From a virus: a stretch of 42,167 nt of DNA. Below the pieces are notes generated by a model, which ran no database searches, was not told where the DNA came from, and worked only from the letters and a program-made list of their open reading frames with translations. The position numbers and the translations under genes are program-made. The stretch is taken from positions 1 to 42,167 of the IMG/VR virus record IMGVR_UViG_3300032087_002049. One strand, given 5' to 3'. Each line of letters opens with the position of its first letter. Within the stretch, counting starts at the first letter, position 1. This document shows, piece after piece, positions 1-8,047 of this stretch.

Positions 1-1
1 A

Positions 2-1033
2 AGAAGACAGTCAGAAGAGTATGGTGATTTACCTCCCTACACAATTAGAATTGGTGATCAAGAAATAAATTATAGAAATTTAGATCCTATATCTACTCCA
101 CTAAAAATACTATTTAATAGTTTTGATTATTTAACTAACCTTGAGATGAGAAGAGAACAAGGTGAATTTGTTAATGCATCAGTATATAAAGAAACTTTAC
201 AGTATATACAAACTGCATGGTTCGCTATAGTAAATACAATAAGAGATGCAAATTTATTTGGTGGTATTGATCAACTGTTAAAACTTACAGATGAAATAGA
301 TGACACTAGTAAAGATAAAGAATATGATGTAATGGAATGGTTTACATCAAAAGTAAGATTACTTATACCAAAAACAGTTCAAAATGTTGCTTACCAATTT
401 GATGATCAACTTAAAGATCCACAAACTTTAGAACAGTATGCTATGTCCATGTTTAAATCTGGAACGATTGCTAACTCATATACACCTTTAGGAAGACCAA
501 GAAAAATACACAATCCATTTATGTCTAAATTTGTTGGACTAAATGTAATGGACACTAAGATAAGAAAAGAAGCTGTAACGAAAGAAGAGTTATATGCAGA
601 AAGATATTTAATAGCTGCTGGTCAGGCTACTGGTACAAATTTTATACCACAAGTAACTCATAGGTTCTTACCAGGAATACAACTTAATATAACTAAAACA
701 GCCGATGGTAAAGAAACTCTTATGGATCGATACATGAGAAAAACAAGAGAGCTTGGACTTGTTGAAGTTGTTAATGCTTATGCAAGAGCTGAACTTCCTT
801 TTGGTACTCAAGATGTATCTAAAAGAGGAGCTGGTTTTACAAGAGTTAAAGCTGCTATTCAAAAAATCAGAGATCAAGCTATGCTTCTTACAATAATGGA
901 AGAGGGTAAGACAGAGCAAAACAAAGATTTATTTGATAAGTTTATTAACAAAGAGGTTTCTAAATCACTTGCAAAAGCTGGTATGAATGAAGTGCCAGCT
1001 ATCCTAAACATACTTAAACAACAACCACAATAA
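2..1033 (+). CDS. C-terminal part of a large phage protein (5' truncated)
   Basis: The frame is open from base 2 with no start codon at the edge, so this is the 3' end of a longer gene. The first 48 codons read as normal protein (PPYTIRIGDQEINYRNLDP...), which makes the first ATG (146) an unlikely true start. The style resembles the large polyvalent or internal-virion proteins that sit just before the tail-fibre gene in podoviruses, and the next gene is a T7-type fibre N-terminus. It does not match the C-terminus of the 1385-residue protein at 30567-34724, which holds the same place before the second fibre cassette. It is charged, mostly helical in appearance and has no membrane segment. The exact role is not recognised; virion or ejection protein is inferred from position. 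Confidence 0.7.
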   Translation, partial: RRQSEEYGDLPPYTIRIGDQEINYRNLDPISTPLKILFNSFDYLTNLEMRREQGEFVNASVYKETLQYIQTAWFAIVNTIRDANLFGGIDQLLKLTDEIDDTSKDKEYDVMEWFTSKVRLLIPKTVQNVAYQFDDQLKDPQTLEQYAMSMFKSGTIANSYTPLGRPRKIHNPFMSKFVGLNVMDTKIRKEAVTKEELYAERYLIAAGQATGTNFIPQVTHRFLPGIQLNITKTADGKETLMDRYMRKTRELGLVEVVNAYARAELPFGTQDVSKRGAGFTRVKAAIQKIRDQAMLLTIMEEGKTEQNKDLFDKFINKEVSKSLAKAGMNEVPAILNILKQQPQ

Positions 1034-1042
1034 GGAAAAACT

Positions 1043-1702
1043 ATGGCCTTTGCTTTAAATCGTTATACTGGCGATAACAGTACCACTACATTCAGTGTAC
1101 CTTTTAGTTACCGATCAACTGATGATGTTGTCGTAAAGGTAGCTGGGGTTACACAAACAATTACAACTCATTACAGTTTTCCCACTTCTAATCAAATACA
1201 GTTTGTTACAGCTCCAGCTCAAGATGCAATAGTTGAGATAAGAAGAGCTACAAGTCAATCTACAAGACTCGTTGATTATGCTGCTGGTTCTGTCTTTAAG
1301 GAATCAGATTTAGACAACGATAGTATTCAGGCTTTTAATATGGCTCAAGAGTCTATTGATATTGCTAGTGATGCTTTAACGAAAGACAGCACTGATCAAT
1401 ATGATGCTACAAGTAGAAGAATCAAAAATGTTACTGATCCAACAGCAGCTCAAGATGCAGCTACTAAAAGTTATGTGGACTCTAATGGAGCTACTGTAAC
1501 AGTAGGAACAGTAACGACAAACACTCTGAGTGCTGGTAGTAGTGCTACAGTTGCTATTACAAACTCAGGAACGACTCAAGCTGCTACTTTAAATTTCACA
1601 CTTGGCATTCCAGTTGGTAACACTGGTGCACAAGGAAGTGCAGGTGTCGATGGTGAAACTTCACTTGCTGATGCTACAGCATTGGCTATTGCTTTAGGTT
1701 AA
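1043..1702 (+). CDS. T7-type tail fibre N-terminal protein, cassette A
   Basis: 219 residues. The N-terminal ~130 residues match the T7 gp17 attachment domain: FALNRYTGDNSTTTFSVPFSY, a predicted beta region, EIRRATSQSTRLVDY, then an Ala/Asp-rich helix. TKSYVD follows, and the last ~60 residues hold a short collagen-like stretch (GIPVGNTGAQGSAGVDG) ending in ALAIALG. The family attaches the fibre to the tail tube. The protein is far shorter than T7 gp17 (553 residues), so the distal fibre must come from the next genes. A good ribosome site (AAGG) precedes the start. The ending ALAIALG is shared with the cassette E fibre protein at 34724-35557. Confidence 0.88.
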   Translation: MAFALNRYTGDNSTTTFSVPFSYRSTDDVVVKVAGVTQTITTHYSFPTSNQIQFVTAPAQDAIVEIRRATSQSTRLVDYAAGSVFKESDLDNDSIQAFNMAQESIDIASDALTKDSTDQYDATSRRIKNVTDPTAAQDAATKSYVDSNGATVTVGTVTTNTLSAGSSATVAITNSGTTQAATLNFTLGIPVGNTGAQGSAGVDGETSLADATALAIALG

Positions 1703-1712
1703 AGGAGAAAAC

Positions 1713-2057
1713 ATGGCAAACACATTTAAAATAAAAACTAAAGCTGCTGTATCGAACAGCTCTTTAGACACAGTTTACACTGTACCCAGTGCAACTACTA
1801 CGATTGTTTTAGGGATGTCTTTATGTAACATCACGAGTAATGCAATCACAGCAGATGTGCAACTGGTTTCAGATACATCTGATACAGAAACAAATGCTAA
1901 TATCTTTTTGTTAAAATCAGTAAACATACCAGCAAATACAACATTAGAAGTCTTTGGTGGTCAAAAGTTAGTATTACAAACAACCGATGTGGTTAAAGCT
2001 CAAGCATCAGCAGGATCTGCTTTAGACATGTCAGTATCAATCATGGAGCAAACATAG
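1713..2057 (+). CDS. Small tail-fibre cassette protein, copy A
   Basis: 114 residues beginning MANTFKIKTKAAVSNSSLDT, with a strong AAAGGAG ribosome site. It is close in sequence and identical in length to the protein at 35571-35915, which occupies the same slot of the second fibre cassette. The pattern is beta-rich with many Thr, Val and Asn and no Cys pairs or membrane segment, as expected of a small beta-sandwich virion protein. A role as a fibre connector or base protein is inferred from its fixed place between the T7-type fibre N-terminus and the receptor-binding protein. Confidence 0.75.
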   Translation: MANTFKIKTKAAVSNSSLDTVYTVPSATTTIVLGMSLCNITSNAITADVQLVSDTSDTETNANIFLLKSVNIPANTTLEVFGGQKLVLQTTDVVKAQASAGSALDMSVSIMEQT

Positions 2058-2058
2058 A

Positions 2059-2886
2059 ATGCCTTATCTAGGTACAGTGCCTACAACAACATTTCAGACA
2101 CTAGCTAAACAAGATTTTACTACAAGTGCCACTACAAGTTATACACTATCTCAGAGTGTTAGTTCAGCTAACGACATAGCTTTATTTATTAACAATGTAA
2201 GACAAGAACCAACTTATGCTTATAGTGCATCTGGCACTGCATTGACTCTTACAGCCGCAACTACAAGTTCAGATGATATGTACTGTGTATATTTAGGTAA
2301 AGCAGTAGGTACAGTAAATCCTGCTAGTGGTAGTGTAGGATTAGGAGAGTTATCAGCTACAGGAACAAAAGATGCTACAACATTTTTACGAGGTGATAAT
2401 ACTTTTGCAACTCCAAGTGGTGGTGCATATGAAACAGCATTGTTACATGTTGTAAATCAGCAAGCTACAAATACAAATGGAGGTGGAACTACTGCTAGTT
2501 CATTTGTAAAAATACCTTTTAATACAGTAAAAACAAATGAGATAACAGGTGCATCATTATCTAGTAGTCAAATAACTTTACCAAGTGGTACATATTATTT
2601 ATCTGCACAAACACCTTTATATAGAACTAATGAATTTAAAATGATTTTAAGAAATACCACAGATAGCACTTATGATTTATTTGGTAATGGTGGAACTGCA
2701 AATCAAACTTATGCTGTTAATACTTTTGCTAGTATTGATGGTCGTTTTACTATCTCAGCACAAAAGGTATTTGAGATTCAAATGTGGACACAAAGGACTC
2801 AAACTAATGGATTTGGATATGGTGTAGGAATAACAGATGGTCAAGCAACAATATTTGCTTCGGCTAAAATATGGAAGGTAGCATAA
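2059..2886 (+). CDS. Distal tail-fibre / receptor-binding protein, copy A
   Basis: 275 residues. Residues 1 to ~130 (MPYLGTVPTTTFQTLAKQDF..., FINNVRQEP, SATGTKDATTFLRGDNTFATPSGGAYETALLHV) are almost the same as in the protein at 35915-36736, and the DNA is also very similar there. The last ~145 residues form a variable adhesin-like domain with conserved landmarks: NEITGASLSSSQITLPSGTY, GRFTISAQKVFEI and IWKVA. This is the layout of a receptor-binding protein with constant base and variable tip. The stop overlaps the next ATG (TAATG). Confidence 0.8.
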   Translation: MPYLGTVPTTTFQTLAKQDFTTSATTSYTLSQSVSSANDIALFINNVRQEPTYAYSASGTALTLTAATTSSDDMYCVYLGKAVGTVNPASGSVGLGELSATGTKDATTFLRGDNTFATPSGGAYETALLHVVNQQATNTNGGGTTASSFVKIPFNTVKTNEITGASLSSSQITLPSGTYYLSAQTPLYRTNEFKMILRNTTDSTYDLFGNGGTANQTYAVNTFASIDGRFTISAQKVFEIQMWTQRTQTNGFGYGVGITDGQATIFASAKIWKVA

Positions 2887-3401
2887 TGCCATTAAGTAAA
2901 ATATTATCAGATTCGTTAGCAAGTGGTGTAGGACAAGGAGCTTATGAAACAGCTTTGCTTCATGTAAGAGATGAAAAGGCAACTAATACTCATGCAGGAG
3001 CATCATCAGCAGGAACAACACATACAAGAGATTTAAATACTGTTGTAACAAATGAGATTAGTGGAGCAAGTCTAAGTTCTAACCAAATTACGTTACCTAG
3101 TGGTACTTACTATTTAGAAGCAAGAGTACCATCATCTTTGTCTGGATATATACAACCTTATCTTTACAATACAAGCGACAGCTCATTTACTTTAATTGGT
3201 AATACAGGATATGCTCATCCTAATTTAAGTATGGTTAATCAATTAATTGATATAAGAGGTAGATTTACTATATCAGCACAAAAAGTTTTTGAAATTAGAC
3301 ATTATGCTTCACACACAAAAGGTACATATGGTCTTGGGTCTGGAGCAAACAATAGTCAAATAAATGTATTTACAGATGTACAGATATGGAAAACAGCATG
3401 A
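2886..3401 (+). CDS. Stand-alone receptor-binding tip domain
   Basis: 171 residues with start at the ATG overlapping the previous stop. It has a very short N-terminus (MPLSKILSDSLASGVGQG) fused directly to the same variable tip domain as the upstream gene: AYETALLHV, NEISGASLSSNQITLPSGTYYL, GRFTISAQKVFEI and ending IWKTA. The constant base domain is missing. It may be an extra fibre subunit, a tip swapped in by recombination, or a reserve of tip variation. It is translationally coupled to both neighbours (TAATG before, ATGA after). Confidence 0.75.
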   Translation: MPLSKILSDSLASGVGQGAYETALLHVRDEKATNTHAGASSAGTTHTRDLNTVVTNEISGASLSSNQITLPSGTYYLEARVPSSLSGYIQPYLYNTSDSSFTLIGNTGYAHPNLSMVNQLIDIRGRFTISAQKVFEIRHYASHTKGTYGLGSGANNSQINVFTDVQIWKTA

Positions 3402-3979
3402 CAAATCTTATTGAAAATCATATTGGTGTTTTTGATGATATTATTCCTGAACAAGATTGTAAGGAAGCTATGAGTTTTTTAGATAACAAAATATCTTTAG
3501 ATCAAACATATACAAGACTTATGGCAGAAGGTGTAAGTGAGAATATAAAAAAAGACACATCTTATTTTCTTGAGCAAACAACAGTTGAAGAATGGGAAGA
3601 ACCCTTAAAAAAAATATTTAATGGTGTAGGTATAGCATGGAATTCCTATAAAAGTATTACAGGTATTGCTGATTATTATAAAGAAGCACAATTTAGTTTT
3701 GAAACAACAAAGTTACAAAAAACAAAACCAACTGAGGGATATCATGTATGGCATATAGAACATGATGAGAAAAGATTTAAAAGAATATTATTTTTTATAA
3801 CTTACTTAAATGATGATTTTGAAGCAGGAGAAACAGAATTTTTAAATATGCAAAAAAGAGTAAAACCAAAACAAGGTAGAGTTCTTATTGCACCTGCACA
3901 TTTTCCTTATGTTCATAGAGGTAATCCTCCTATTAATGGAACTAAGTATGTGCATACAGGATGGGTTTATGTTAACTAA
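3398..3979 (+). CDS. 2OG-Fe(II) oxygenase, prolyl-4-hydroxylase-like
   Basis: 193 residues counting from the ATG that overlaps the previous stop (ATGA). Key features lie in the C-terminal half: a YHVWHIE metal-binding motif (His and Glu at ~119 and 121), a core strand RILFFITYLNDDFEAGETEF, the distal His in YVHRG (~173), and a basic residue (Lys ~183, KYVHTGW) where the family binds 2-oxoglutarate. These enzymes use Fe(II), oxygen and 2-oxoglutarate to hydroxylate Pro, other side chains or bases. Its place among fibre genes, one of which has a collagen-like stretch, suggests a virion or cell-surface substrate. That is inference. Confidence 0.85.
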   Translation: MTNLIENHIGVFDDIIPEQDCKEAMSFLDNKISLDQTYTRLMAEGVSENIKKDTSYFLEQTTVEEWEEPLKKIFNGVGIAWNSYKSITGIADYYKEAQFSFETTKLQKTKPTEGYHVWHIEHDEKRFKRILFFITYLNDDFEAGETEFLNMQKRVKPKQGRVLIAPAHFPYVHRGNPPINGTKYVHTGWVYVN

Positions 3980-3997
3980 AAAAGAAAGGAGAGTAAC

Positions 3998-4288
3998 ATG
4001 GCTTGGGTAAAAATAGTTGATAACGTAGTTACACAGAAACAACCTTACCAAGAAGATGGGTTTGAAGAAGTATCTGATAATGTAGTATGTGGTCAAATAA
4101 AACAAAGTGATGGTTCTTTTGCCAATCCAACTCCACCAGAGTTGACATATGCAGAGAAGCGAGAGCAAGAATATCCATCTATTCCAGATCAGTTAGATAT
4201 GCAGTATCACGATACTGTTAATACTACAACTACTTGGAAAGATGCGATCAAAGCTATTAAAGATAAATATCCAAAGGATGGTGAGTAG
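3998..4288 (+). CDS. Tail-fibre-associated small protein
   Basis: 96 residues with a strong GGAGAG ribosome site. The C-terminal part has the pattern EKREQEYPSIPDQLDMQYHD...WKDAIKAIKDKYP, which also occurs in the 102-residue protein at 37297-37605 (EYPSIGDQLDALYHA). This motif is common in small proteins encoded beside tail-fibre genes of many phages, where assembly or chaperone roles are proposed. The N-terminal half (MAWVKIVDNVV...) differs from the second copy. Function is inferred from context. Confidence 0.65.
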   Translation: MAWVKIVDNVVTQKQPYQEDGFEEVSDNVVCGQIKQSDGSFANPTPPELTYAEKREQEYPSIPDQLDMQYHDTVNTTTTWKDAIKAIKDKYPKDGE

Positions 4289-5316
4289 TGCCTTATATTG
4301 GTCAACAACCAGAGATTGGAGCATACAAAAAGCTAGATTCTATTACAGCAGTTAATGGTCAAGCAACTTATACTCTACAGTATAACTCTGCTAACTATAG
4401 TCCTGCTAGTGCAAATCATCTCATAGTAAGTCTAAATGGTGTTATCCAAGCACCTCAAGATTCATTTACAGTATCTGGTAGTACCCTTACCTTTGCATCT
4501 AATCTAGCTACAGGCGATTCAATAGATTTTATTTTAGTTTTAGGCGATGTTTTAAATGTAGGTACACCTAGCGATAATACTGTTACGAATGACAAGTTAG
4601 CTACTGCACCGACTATTATATCAAAAGGAGCAGGATCAAATTCAGGAGCAATAAAATTAAATTGCGAACAAAATTCACATGGTGTTACTATTAAAGGACC
4701 ACCTCATAGTGCGGCACAAAGCTATACATTAACCTTACCAAGCACAGCACCAAGTGCAGACAAAGCATTAATTACAGATGGTAGTGGTAATCTATCTTTT
4801 GGTAGTGCAGGAGGTTTAACATTACTAAACAAAACAACTTTATCATCAGGAGATACTTCAGCTACTTTACAAGGTTTAATGACAGGATATGATTCATATT
4901 TAGTAATTTATAAACTTCAAAGGGCAGCAAATTTAATTGTAAGACTTACATTTATGAGTGGTGCAACTGAACTTACATCAGGATATCATTCTCAAGGACA
5001 TTATTCTAATGGCACATCTTCTGCAGGTATAGGTGATGACTCGCAAAGTTTTATTAATTTAACATCAACTTGGAGTGGCAATCAAAGTGCTACAGCAACT
5101 CCAGTAAATGGGTTCTTTTATGTTATTGATCCTAGCGATTCAAATGATTACACATATATTACAGGTCAAAATACATTTTGGTCAACAAGTTCAAATTTAA
5201 TTATTAATGCAATTAGTGGATCATCAACTACAACACAATCACAAGATGGTTTAAAATTTGGAGTAAGTACATCAAATTATGCTAATGGATTTATTAAATT
5301 ATATGGGATAAGCTAA
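4288..5316 (+). CDS. Tail-fibre / receptor-binding protein
   Basis: 342 residues starting at GTG, which overlaps the preceding TAG stop. Residues 1-100 (MPYIGQQPEIGAYKKLDSI...LQYNSANYSP...LIVSLNGVIQAPQDSF...FILVLG) form a typical fibre base domain in marine podo- and myoviruses. SAAQSYTLTLPSTAPSADKA follows (a common fibre segment), then a ~170-residue beta-rich C-terminal domain with no close copy in the window. It is probably a second receptor-binding specificity in cassette A. No counterpart is present in cassette E. Confidence 0.75.
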   Translation: MPYIGQQPEIGAYKKLDSITAVNGQATYTLQYNSANYSPASANHLIVSLNGVIQAPQDSFTVSGSTLTFASNLATGDSIDFILVLGDVLNVGTPSDNTVTNDKLATAPTIISKGAGSNSGAIKLNCEQNSHGVTIKGPPHSAAQSYTLTLPSTAPSADKALITDGSGNLSFGSAGGLTLLNKTTLSSGDTSATLQGLMTGYDSYLVIYKLQRAANLIVRLTFMSGATELTSGYHSQGHYSNGTSSAGIGDDSQSFINLTSTWSGNQSATATPVNGFFYVIDPSDSNDYTYITGQNTFWSTSSNLIINAISGSSTTTQSQDGLKFGVSTSNYANGFIKLYGIS

Positions 5317-5624
5317 TGACAACTTTATATAAAATAGTAAATGGGGAACGATATAAATTAACTACAGAAGAAATAGCTGAAGTAGAAGCTAAAAATGTAG
5401 AGTGGAACAATGGAGCTAAAAATAGAGCAATGGTTAGTCTTAGAAATAAAAGAAATGATTTGTTAAAAGAAACAGATTTTTATGCTTTATCTGATGTAAC
5501 TATGAGTACAGAAATGACAACTTATAGACAAGCACTAAGAGATTTACCAAGCACTATATCCGATGATGATACAGCAGAAGATGTAGATAATGTAACATTT
5601 CCAACAAAACCGAGTGGAGGATAG
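5316..5624 (+). CDS. Tail-fibre assembly-type protein (Phage_tail_APC-like)
   Basis: 102 residues. The central segment LRNKRNDLLKETDFYALSDVTMSTEMTTYRQALRDLP matches the hallmark of the phage tail assembly chaperone-like family (RN.LL..TD...L......YRQALRDLP). The C-terminus is acidic then Pro-rich. Its start overlaps the stop of the fibre gene by one base. Proteins of this family are usually encoded directly after the fibre whose folding or assembly they assist, and the position agrees. Confidence 0.75.
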   Translation: MTTLYKIVNGERYKLTTEEIAEVEAKNVEWNNGAKNRAMVSLRNKRNDLLKETDFYALSDVTMSTEMTTYRQALRDLPSTISDDDTAEDVDNVTFPTKPSGG

Positions 5625-6230
5625 ATGGCTATTATAAGAGCAAACAATAATACACTTAGTTCAGTTACTGCATTACCTAGTGCAATAAGTACAGGAAGTA
5701 ATATAATAGAAACTATACAATCACCTTGTGATGGTCGTTCAGTAACAGTTCCTAGTGGTACATACACTATGCCTAATGTTACAGCAGTTCAGAATTTAAC
5801 TACCTCTTATGCTGATGTAACAGGTTCATCTTTTGCTTATACTCCACCAAGTGATGCGACAAGAGTTTTATATGGTTTAAGTTTATATTTTGCTAGATCA
5901 GATGATTACCCTTTGGCACACTTTAAATTTTTTGTAGACTCTGATGAAGCTGAAAAAGTTAGAAGAAATATTTATGGTAATCAATTAAGGCATTATGTAG
6001 AGTTTAATTATATAATAGAAATTGGTGGTACTGCTGATACAACTTTACCAAGAGTTGCTTCTTGGACTTCTAATAAAACAATGAAAATTCAGGCAAGAGA
6101 ATATAGTGGTACTTATGAGGCTTCATTACATGCTTTGGTTGAATGGGATGGAACAAGTGCATCTGGAAGTGGAGCAGGAAAAGTTTATGTACCTCCATTT
6201 TTAACAATCATGGCTCTGAAAGATTCGTAA
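5625..6230 (+). CDS. Variable fibre-cassette protein, copy A
   Basis: 201 residues. The first ~18 residues (MAIIRANNNTLSSVTALP) are nearly the same as in the protein at 36737-37297, and then the sequences diverge completely. The rest is beta-rich (SYADVTGSSFAYTPPSDATRVLYGLSLYF, LVEWDG), as in virion tip or carbohydrate-binding domains. A conserved N-terminal anchor with an exchangeable body points to a host-range module. The start follows the preceding stop with no gap. Confidence 0.65.
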   Translation: MAIIRANNNTLSSVTALPSAISTGSNIIETIQSPCDGRSVTVPSGTYTMPNVTAVQNLTTSYADVTGSSFAYTPPSDATRVLYGLSLYFARSDDYPLAHFKFFVDSDEAEKVRRNIYGNQLRHYVEFNYIIEIGGTADTTLPRVASWTSNKTMKIQAREYSGTYEASLHALVEWDGTSASGSGAGKVYVPPFLTIMALKDS

Positions 6231-6349
6231 TGCAGTTAACTAAAAACATAATAAGGTTCGGAAATTTTTTGATAAAAATACCAAAGGCTATGAAAGGTGT
6301 TTGGGATAAATCTGAAAACAGATGGGGTTACAAAAAAAATGACAGATAA
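6230..6349 (+). CDS. 39-residue basic protein, copy A
   Basis: Starts at the ATG overlapping the previous stop and reads MQLTKNIIRFGNFLIKIPKA, ending WGYKKNDR. A 39-residue homologue with the same flanks lies at 37605-37724. Both overlap the start of the following XhlA-like gene (ATGACAGATAA). Conservation at protein level despite third-base changes between copies supports a real gene. It has an amphipathic N-terminal half and no known domain. Function is unknown; lysis or fibre accessory by position. Confidence 0.65.
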   Translation: MQLTKNIIRFGNFLIKIPKAMKGVWDKSENRWGYKKNDR

Positions 6350-6536
6350 GAATCTTCAAGATGTAGCATCAGAGATGGAAGCTCACGAAAGGGAATGTTC
6401 AGTATACAGACAAATGACTACACAAAGATTAGACTCTGTTGACTCTCGAATAAAAAAGCTAGAGGTATTGCTATGGTCATCAAGTGGGTCTATTATTGCC
6501 CTGTTGATAACTATAATACTTAATTTATTAAAATGA
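6339..6536 (+). CDS. XhlA-like coiled-coil membrane protein, copy A
   Basis: 65 residues from ATG 6339; an upstream in-frame ATG at 6297 lies inside the previous gene and is not conserved. Residues 5-40 form a charged coiled coil (MEAHERECSVYRQ...SRIKKLEVLL), followed by one C-terminal membrane segment (SGSIIALLITIILNLL). This is the layout of hemolysin XhlA and related holin-associated proteins. The copy at 37714-37908 has the same layout. It overlaps both neighbours and opens the lysis block. Confidence 0.7.
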   Translation: MTDKNLQDVASEMEAHERECSVYRQMTTQRLDSVDSRIKKLEVLLWSSSGSIIALLITIILNLLK

Positions 6537-6991
6537 TTGATCCAATTTCTGCATTTGCCGCTGTAAAATCTGCACACTCGGTAATAATGCAAGGCATAAA
6601 AATAGGTAAAGACCTAAGTTCTATGTCAGGATATATATCTAAGTGGGCTGTAGGTGAAGCAAACCTTGATGTCAAAGCAGAAAAGAAAGGCAGAAGTTTA
6701 CTTGGGCGTTTTAGTTCAGTAGAAGCACAAGCAATACAAGCTCATCTTCGTAAAGAAGAACTACGCAACATGAGAAATGAACTGCGTGAAATATTTGCAC
6801 TATATGGATCTCCGGGACAATGGGAAAGATTGCAGGCAGAGATTGCATCTGTAAGAGCAGAGAAGAAAAAACAACTAAAGGAAGCAGAAAGACTTGCAGA
6901 AAGAAGAAAGACCATTCTTATTTCTGTAGGTGCAGTAATTGGGGTATTGCTTTTTATTTATTATGAGTTAAAGTTATTAGAGATAATATGA
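6533..6991 (+). CDS. Coiled-coil protein with C-terminal membrane anchor, copy A
   Basis: 152 residues. It starts MIDPISAFAAVKSA and has a long charged helix (residues ~70-130, ELREIFALYGSPGQWERLQAEI...KKKQLKEAERLAERRK). It ends in a hydrophobic segment (TILISVGAVIGVLLFIYYELKLL). A homologue sits at 37913-38362 in the second lysis cassette (DPIS...AFAAIKSG; LRELFMWYGAPNAWDEF). It overlaps the endolysin gene by 4 bases. Context suggests a lysis role such as spanin or holin partner, but no lipobox is seen and the family is not recognised. Confidence 0.65.
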   Translation: MIDPISAFAAVKSAHSVIMQGIKIGKDLSSMSGYISKWAVGEANLDVKAEKKGRSLLGRFSSVEAQAIQAHLRKEELRNMRNELREIFALYGSPGQWERLQAEIASVRAEKKKQLKEAERLAERRKTILISVGAVIGVLLFIYYELKLLEII

Positions 6992-7389
6992 CAAATGAAG
7001 ATTTAGACATAATGGCTAAAACAATGTGGGGTGAATCTCGCAATCAAGATACTAGTGGGCAAATAGCTGTAGCTAGTGTAATAAAGAATAGAGCAGAGGC
7101 TCGAAGGTGGTATGGAAATACACCAAAAGAAGTATGTTTAAAAGAGTGGCAGTTTAGTTGTTGGAATGAAGGAGATCCAAATAAAGAGAAAATGGAAAAC
7201 TTGCCTAAAGTTGATGACGACTATTTAAAGTTATTGGGTGTAGCATATCTTGTAATGACGGGACAGTTAAAAGATAATACAGAGGGATCTACACATTATC
7301 ATACGACTAATATTATGCCTAAGTGGGCACAAGATCAAAAACCTGTGGTTGTTATTGGCGATCATAAATTTTATAATAATATAATCTAA
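6988..7389 (+). CDS. SleB/CwlJ-type cell-wall hydrolase (endolysin)
   Basis: 133 residues covering just the hydrolase domain. It opens LDIMAKTMWGESRNQDTSGQIAVASVIKNRAE, where the Glu of WGES (residue 16) is the conserved catalytic acid of the SleB/CwlJ family. It continues with the typical CLKEWQFSCWN and THYHTTNIMPKWA blocks. The enzyme cuts peptidoglycan to release progeny. There is no signal peptide, so export would depend on the neighbouring holin. It overlaps the genes on both sides. No equivalent is found in the second lysis cassette. Confidence 0.88.
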   Translation: MTNEDLDIMAKTMWGESRNQDTSGQIAVASVIKNRAEARRWYGNTPKEVCLKEWQFSCWNEGDPNKEKMENLPKVDDDYLKLLGVAYLVMTGQLKDNTEGSTHYHTTNIMPKWAQDQKPVVVIGDHKFYNNII

Positions 7390-7775
7390 TGTTACCCTTA
7401 CTTGCACCTATAGCTAAATCAATATTTTCTACTGTAGATAAAGTAATTACATCTAAAGCAGAAAAAGAAAAGATTAAAGCTGAACTACAACATAAGATTA
7501 TTACAGGTGATCTTAAAGAAATAGAAGCGGCCGCTACCGTAATACAATTAGAAGCACAGGGTACTTGGTTGCAAAGAAGTTGGCGTCCTATAATGATGTT
7601 ATTGTTTGCAGGATTAATGGTTGCTCATTGGTTTGGGTTTACTGCGCCAAATATTCCTGAGTCTGTACAAAACTCATTGCTCGATATAATAATGATTGGT
7701 GTTGGTGGATACACTGTCGGGCGTAGTGCAGAGAAAATTGGACAACAATGGCAAAACAAAAACAAAAAACCATAA
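7389..7775 (+). CDS. Holin of the GTA 3-TM type
   Basis: 128 residues. It has an N-terminal amphipathic helix (LLAPIAKSIFSTVDKVI), a charged helix with EKEKIKAELQHKI and IEAAATVIQLEAQGTWLQRSWRPIMM, then two hydrophobic segments (MLLFAGLMVAHWFGF and LLDIIMIGVGGYTVGRS). This order and the WRP motif match the holin family first described for gene transfer agents. The start overlaps the endolysin stop by one base. It should form the membrane lesion that lets the SleB endolysin out. Confidence 0.82.
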   Translation: MLPLLAPIAKSIFSTVDKVITSKAEKEKIKAELQHKIITGDLKEIEAAATVIQLEAQGTWLQRSWRPIMMLLFAGLMVAHWFGFTAPNIPESVQNSLLDIIMIGVGGYTVGRSAEKIGQQWQNKNKKP

Positions 7776-7795
7776 TAGATTATTTGGAGGTAAAA

Positions 7796-7927
7796 ATGTC
7801 AAGCATAGAGAAGGCTAGAGTGTACTGCAGTAGGGTTTGGGGTAAGATTATACTTAAAATCTCAAAGTATCCCCTGTACTCAGCTATAGGCGTTGTAGGA
7901 CTAATTCTACTTTTATTCTACCTATAA
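7796..7927 (+). CDS. 43-residue single-pass membrane protein
   Basis: Reads MSSIEKARVYCSRVWGKIIL... and ends in a hydrophobic C-terminus (SAIGVVGLILLLFYL). GGAGG lies 5 bases before the ATG, a strong ribosome site. It is the last plus-strand gene of cassette A and its stop meets the end of the minus-strand block. Size, anchor and place suggest a lysis accessory. It belongs to no family I recognise. Confidence 0.6.
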   Translation: MSSIEKARVYCSRVWGKIILKISKYPLYSAIGVVGLILLLFYL

Positions 7928-8047
7928 AGATATTTCATCAATATTAGTGTACATATATTCGTACTCTACAGGTACAGTAATGATGTTACCTTTATGATCT
8001 TTTAGTGGATTTCCGTTTACGTCTACGAGTTGATTCTTGTTGTTCAT
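7922..8047 (-). CDS. Possible 41-residue protein overlapping the resolvase 3' end
   Basis: Reads MNNKNQLVDVNGNPLKDHKG... to DEISL. It overlaps the last 56 bases of the resolvase gene in another frame. Composition is protein-like, with a VDVNGNPLKDHKGNIITV beta-hairpin-like pattern, but there is no ribosome site before the ATG, and it overlaps the plus-strand 43-residue gene by 6 bases at its stop. Listed as possible only. Confidence 0.3.
   Translation of the reverse strand: MNNKNQLVDVNGNPLKDHKGNIITVPVEYEYMYTNIDEISL

Noticed and set aside
2059-3401. Diversity-generating retroelement for the tip domain
   Set aside because: No reverse transcriptase gene and no template repeat with adenine-specific changes were seen; variation looks like domain exchange.
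1-7927. Terminal redundancy explaining cassette A and cassette E
   Set aside because: Redundant ends would be identical. The two cassettes differ in gene content and sequence and have unrelated upstream proteins.
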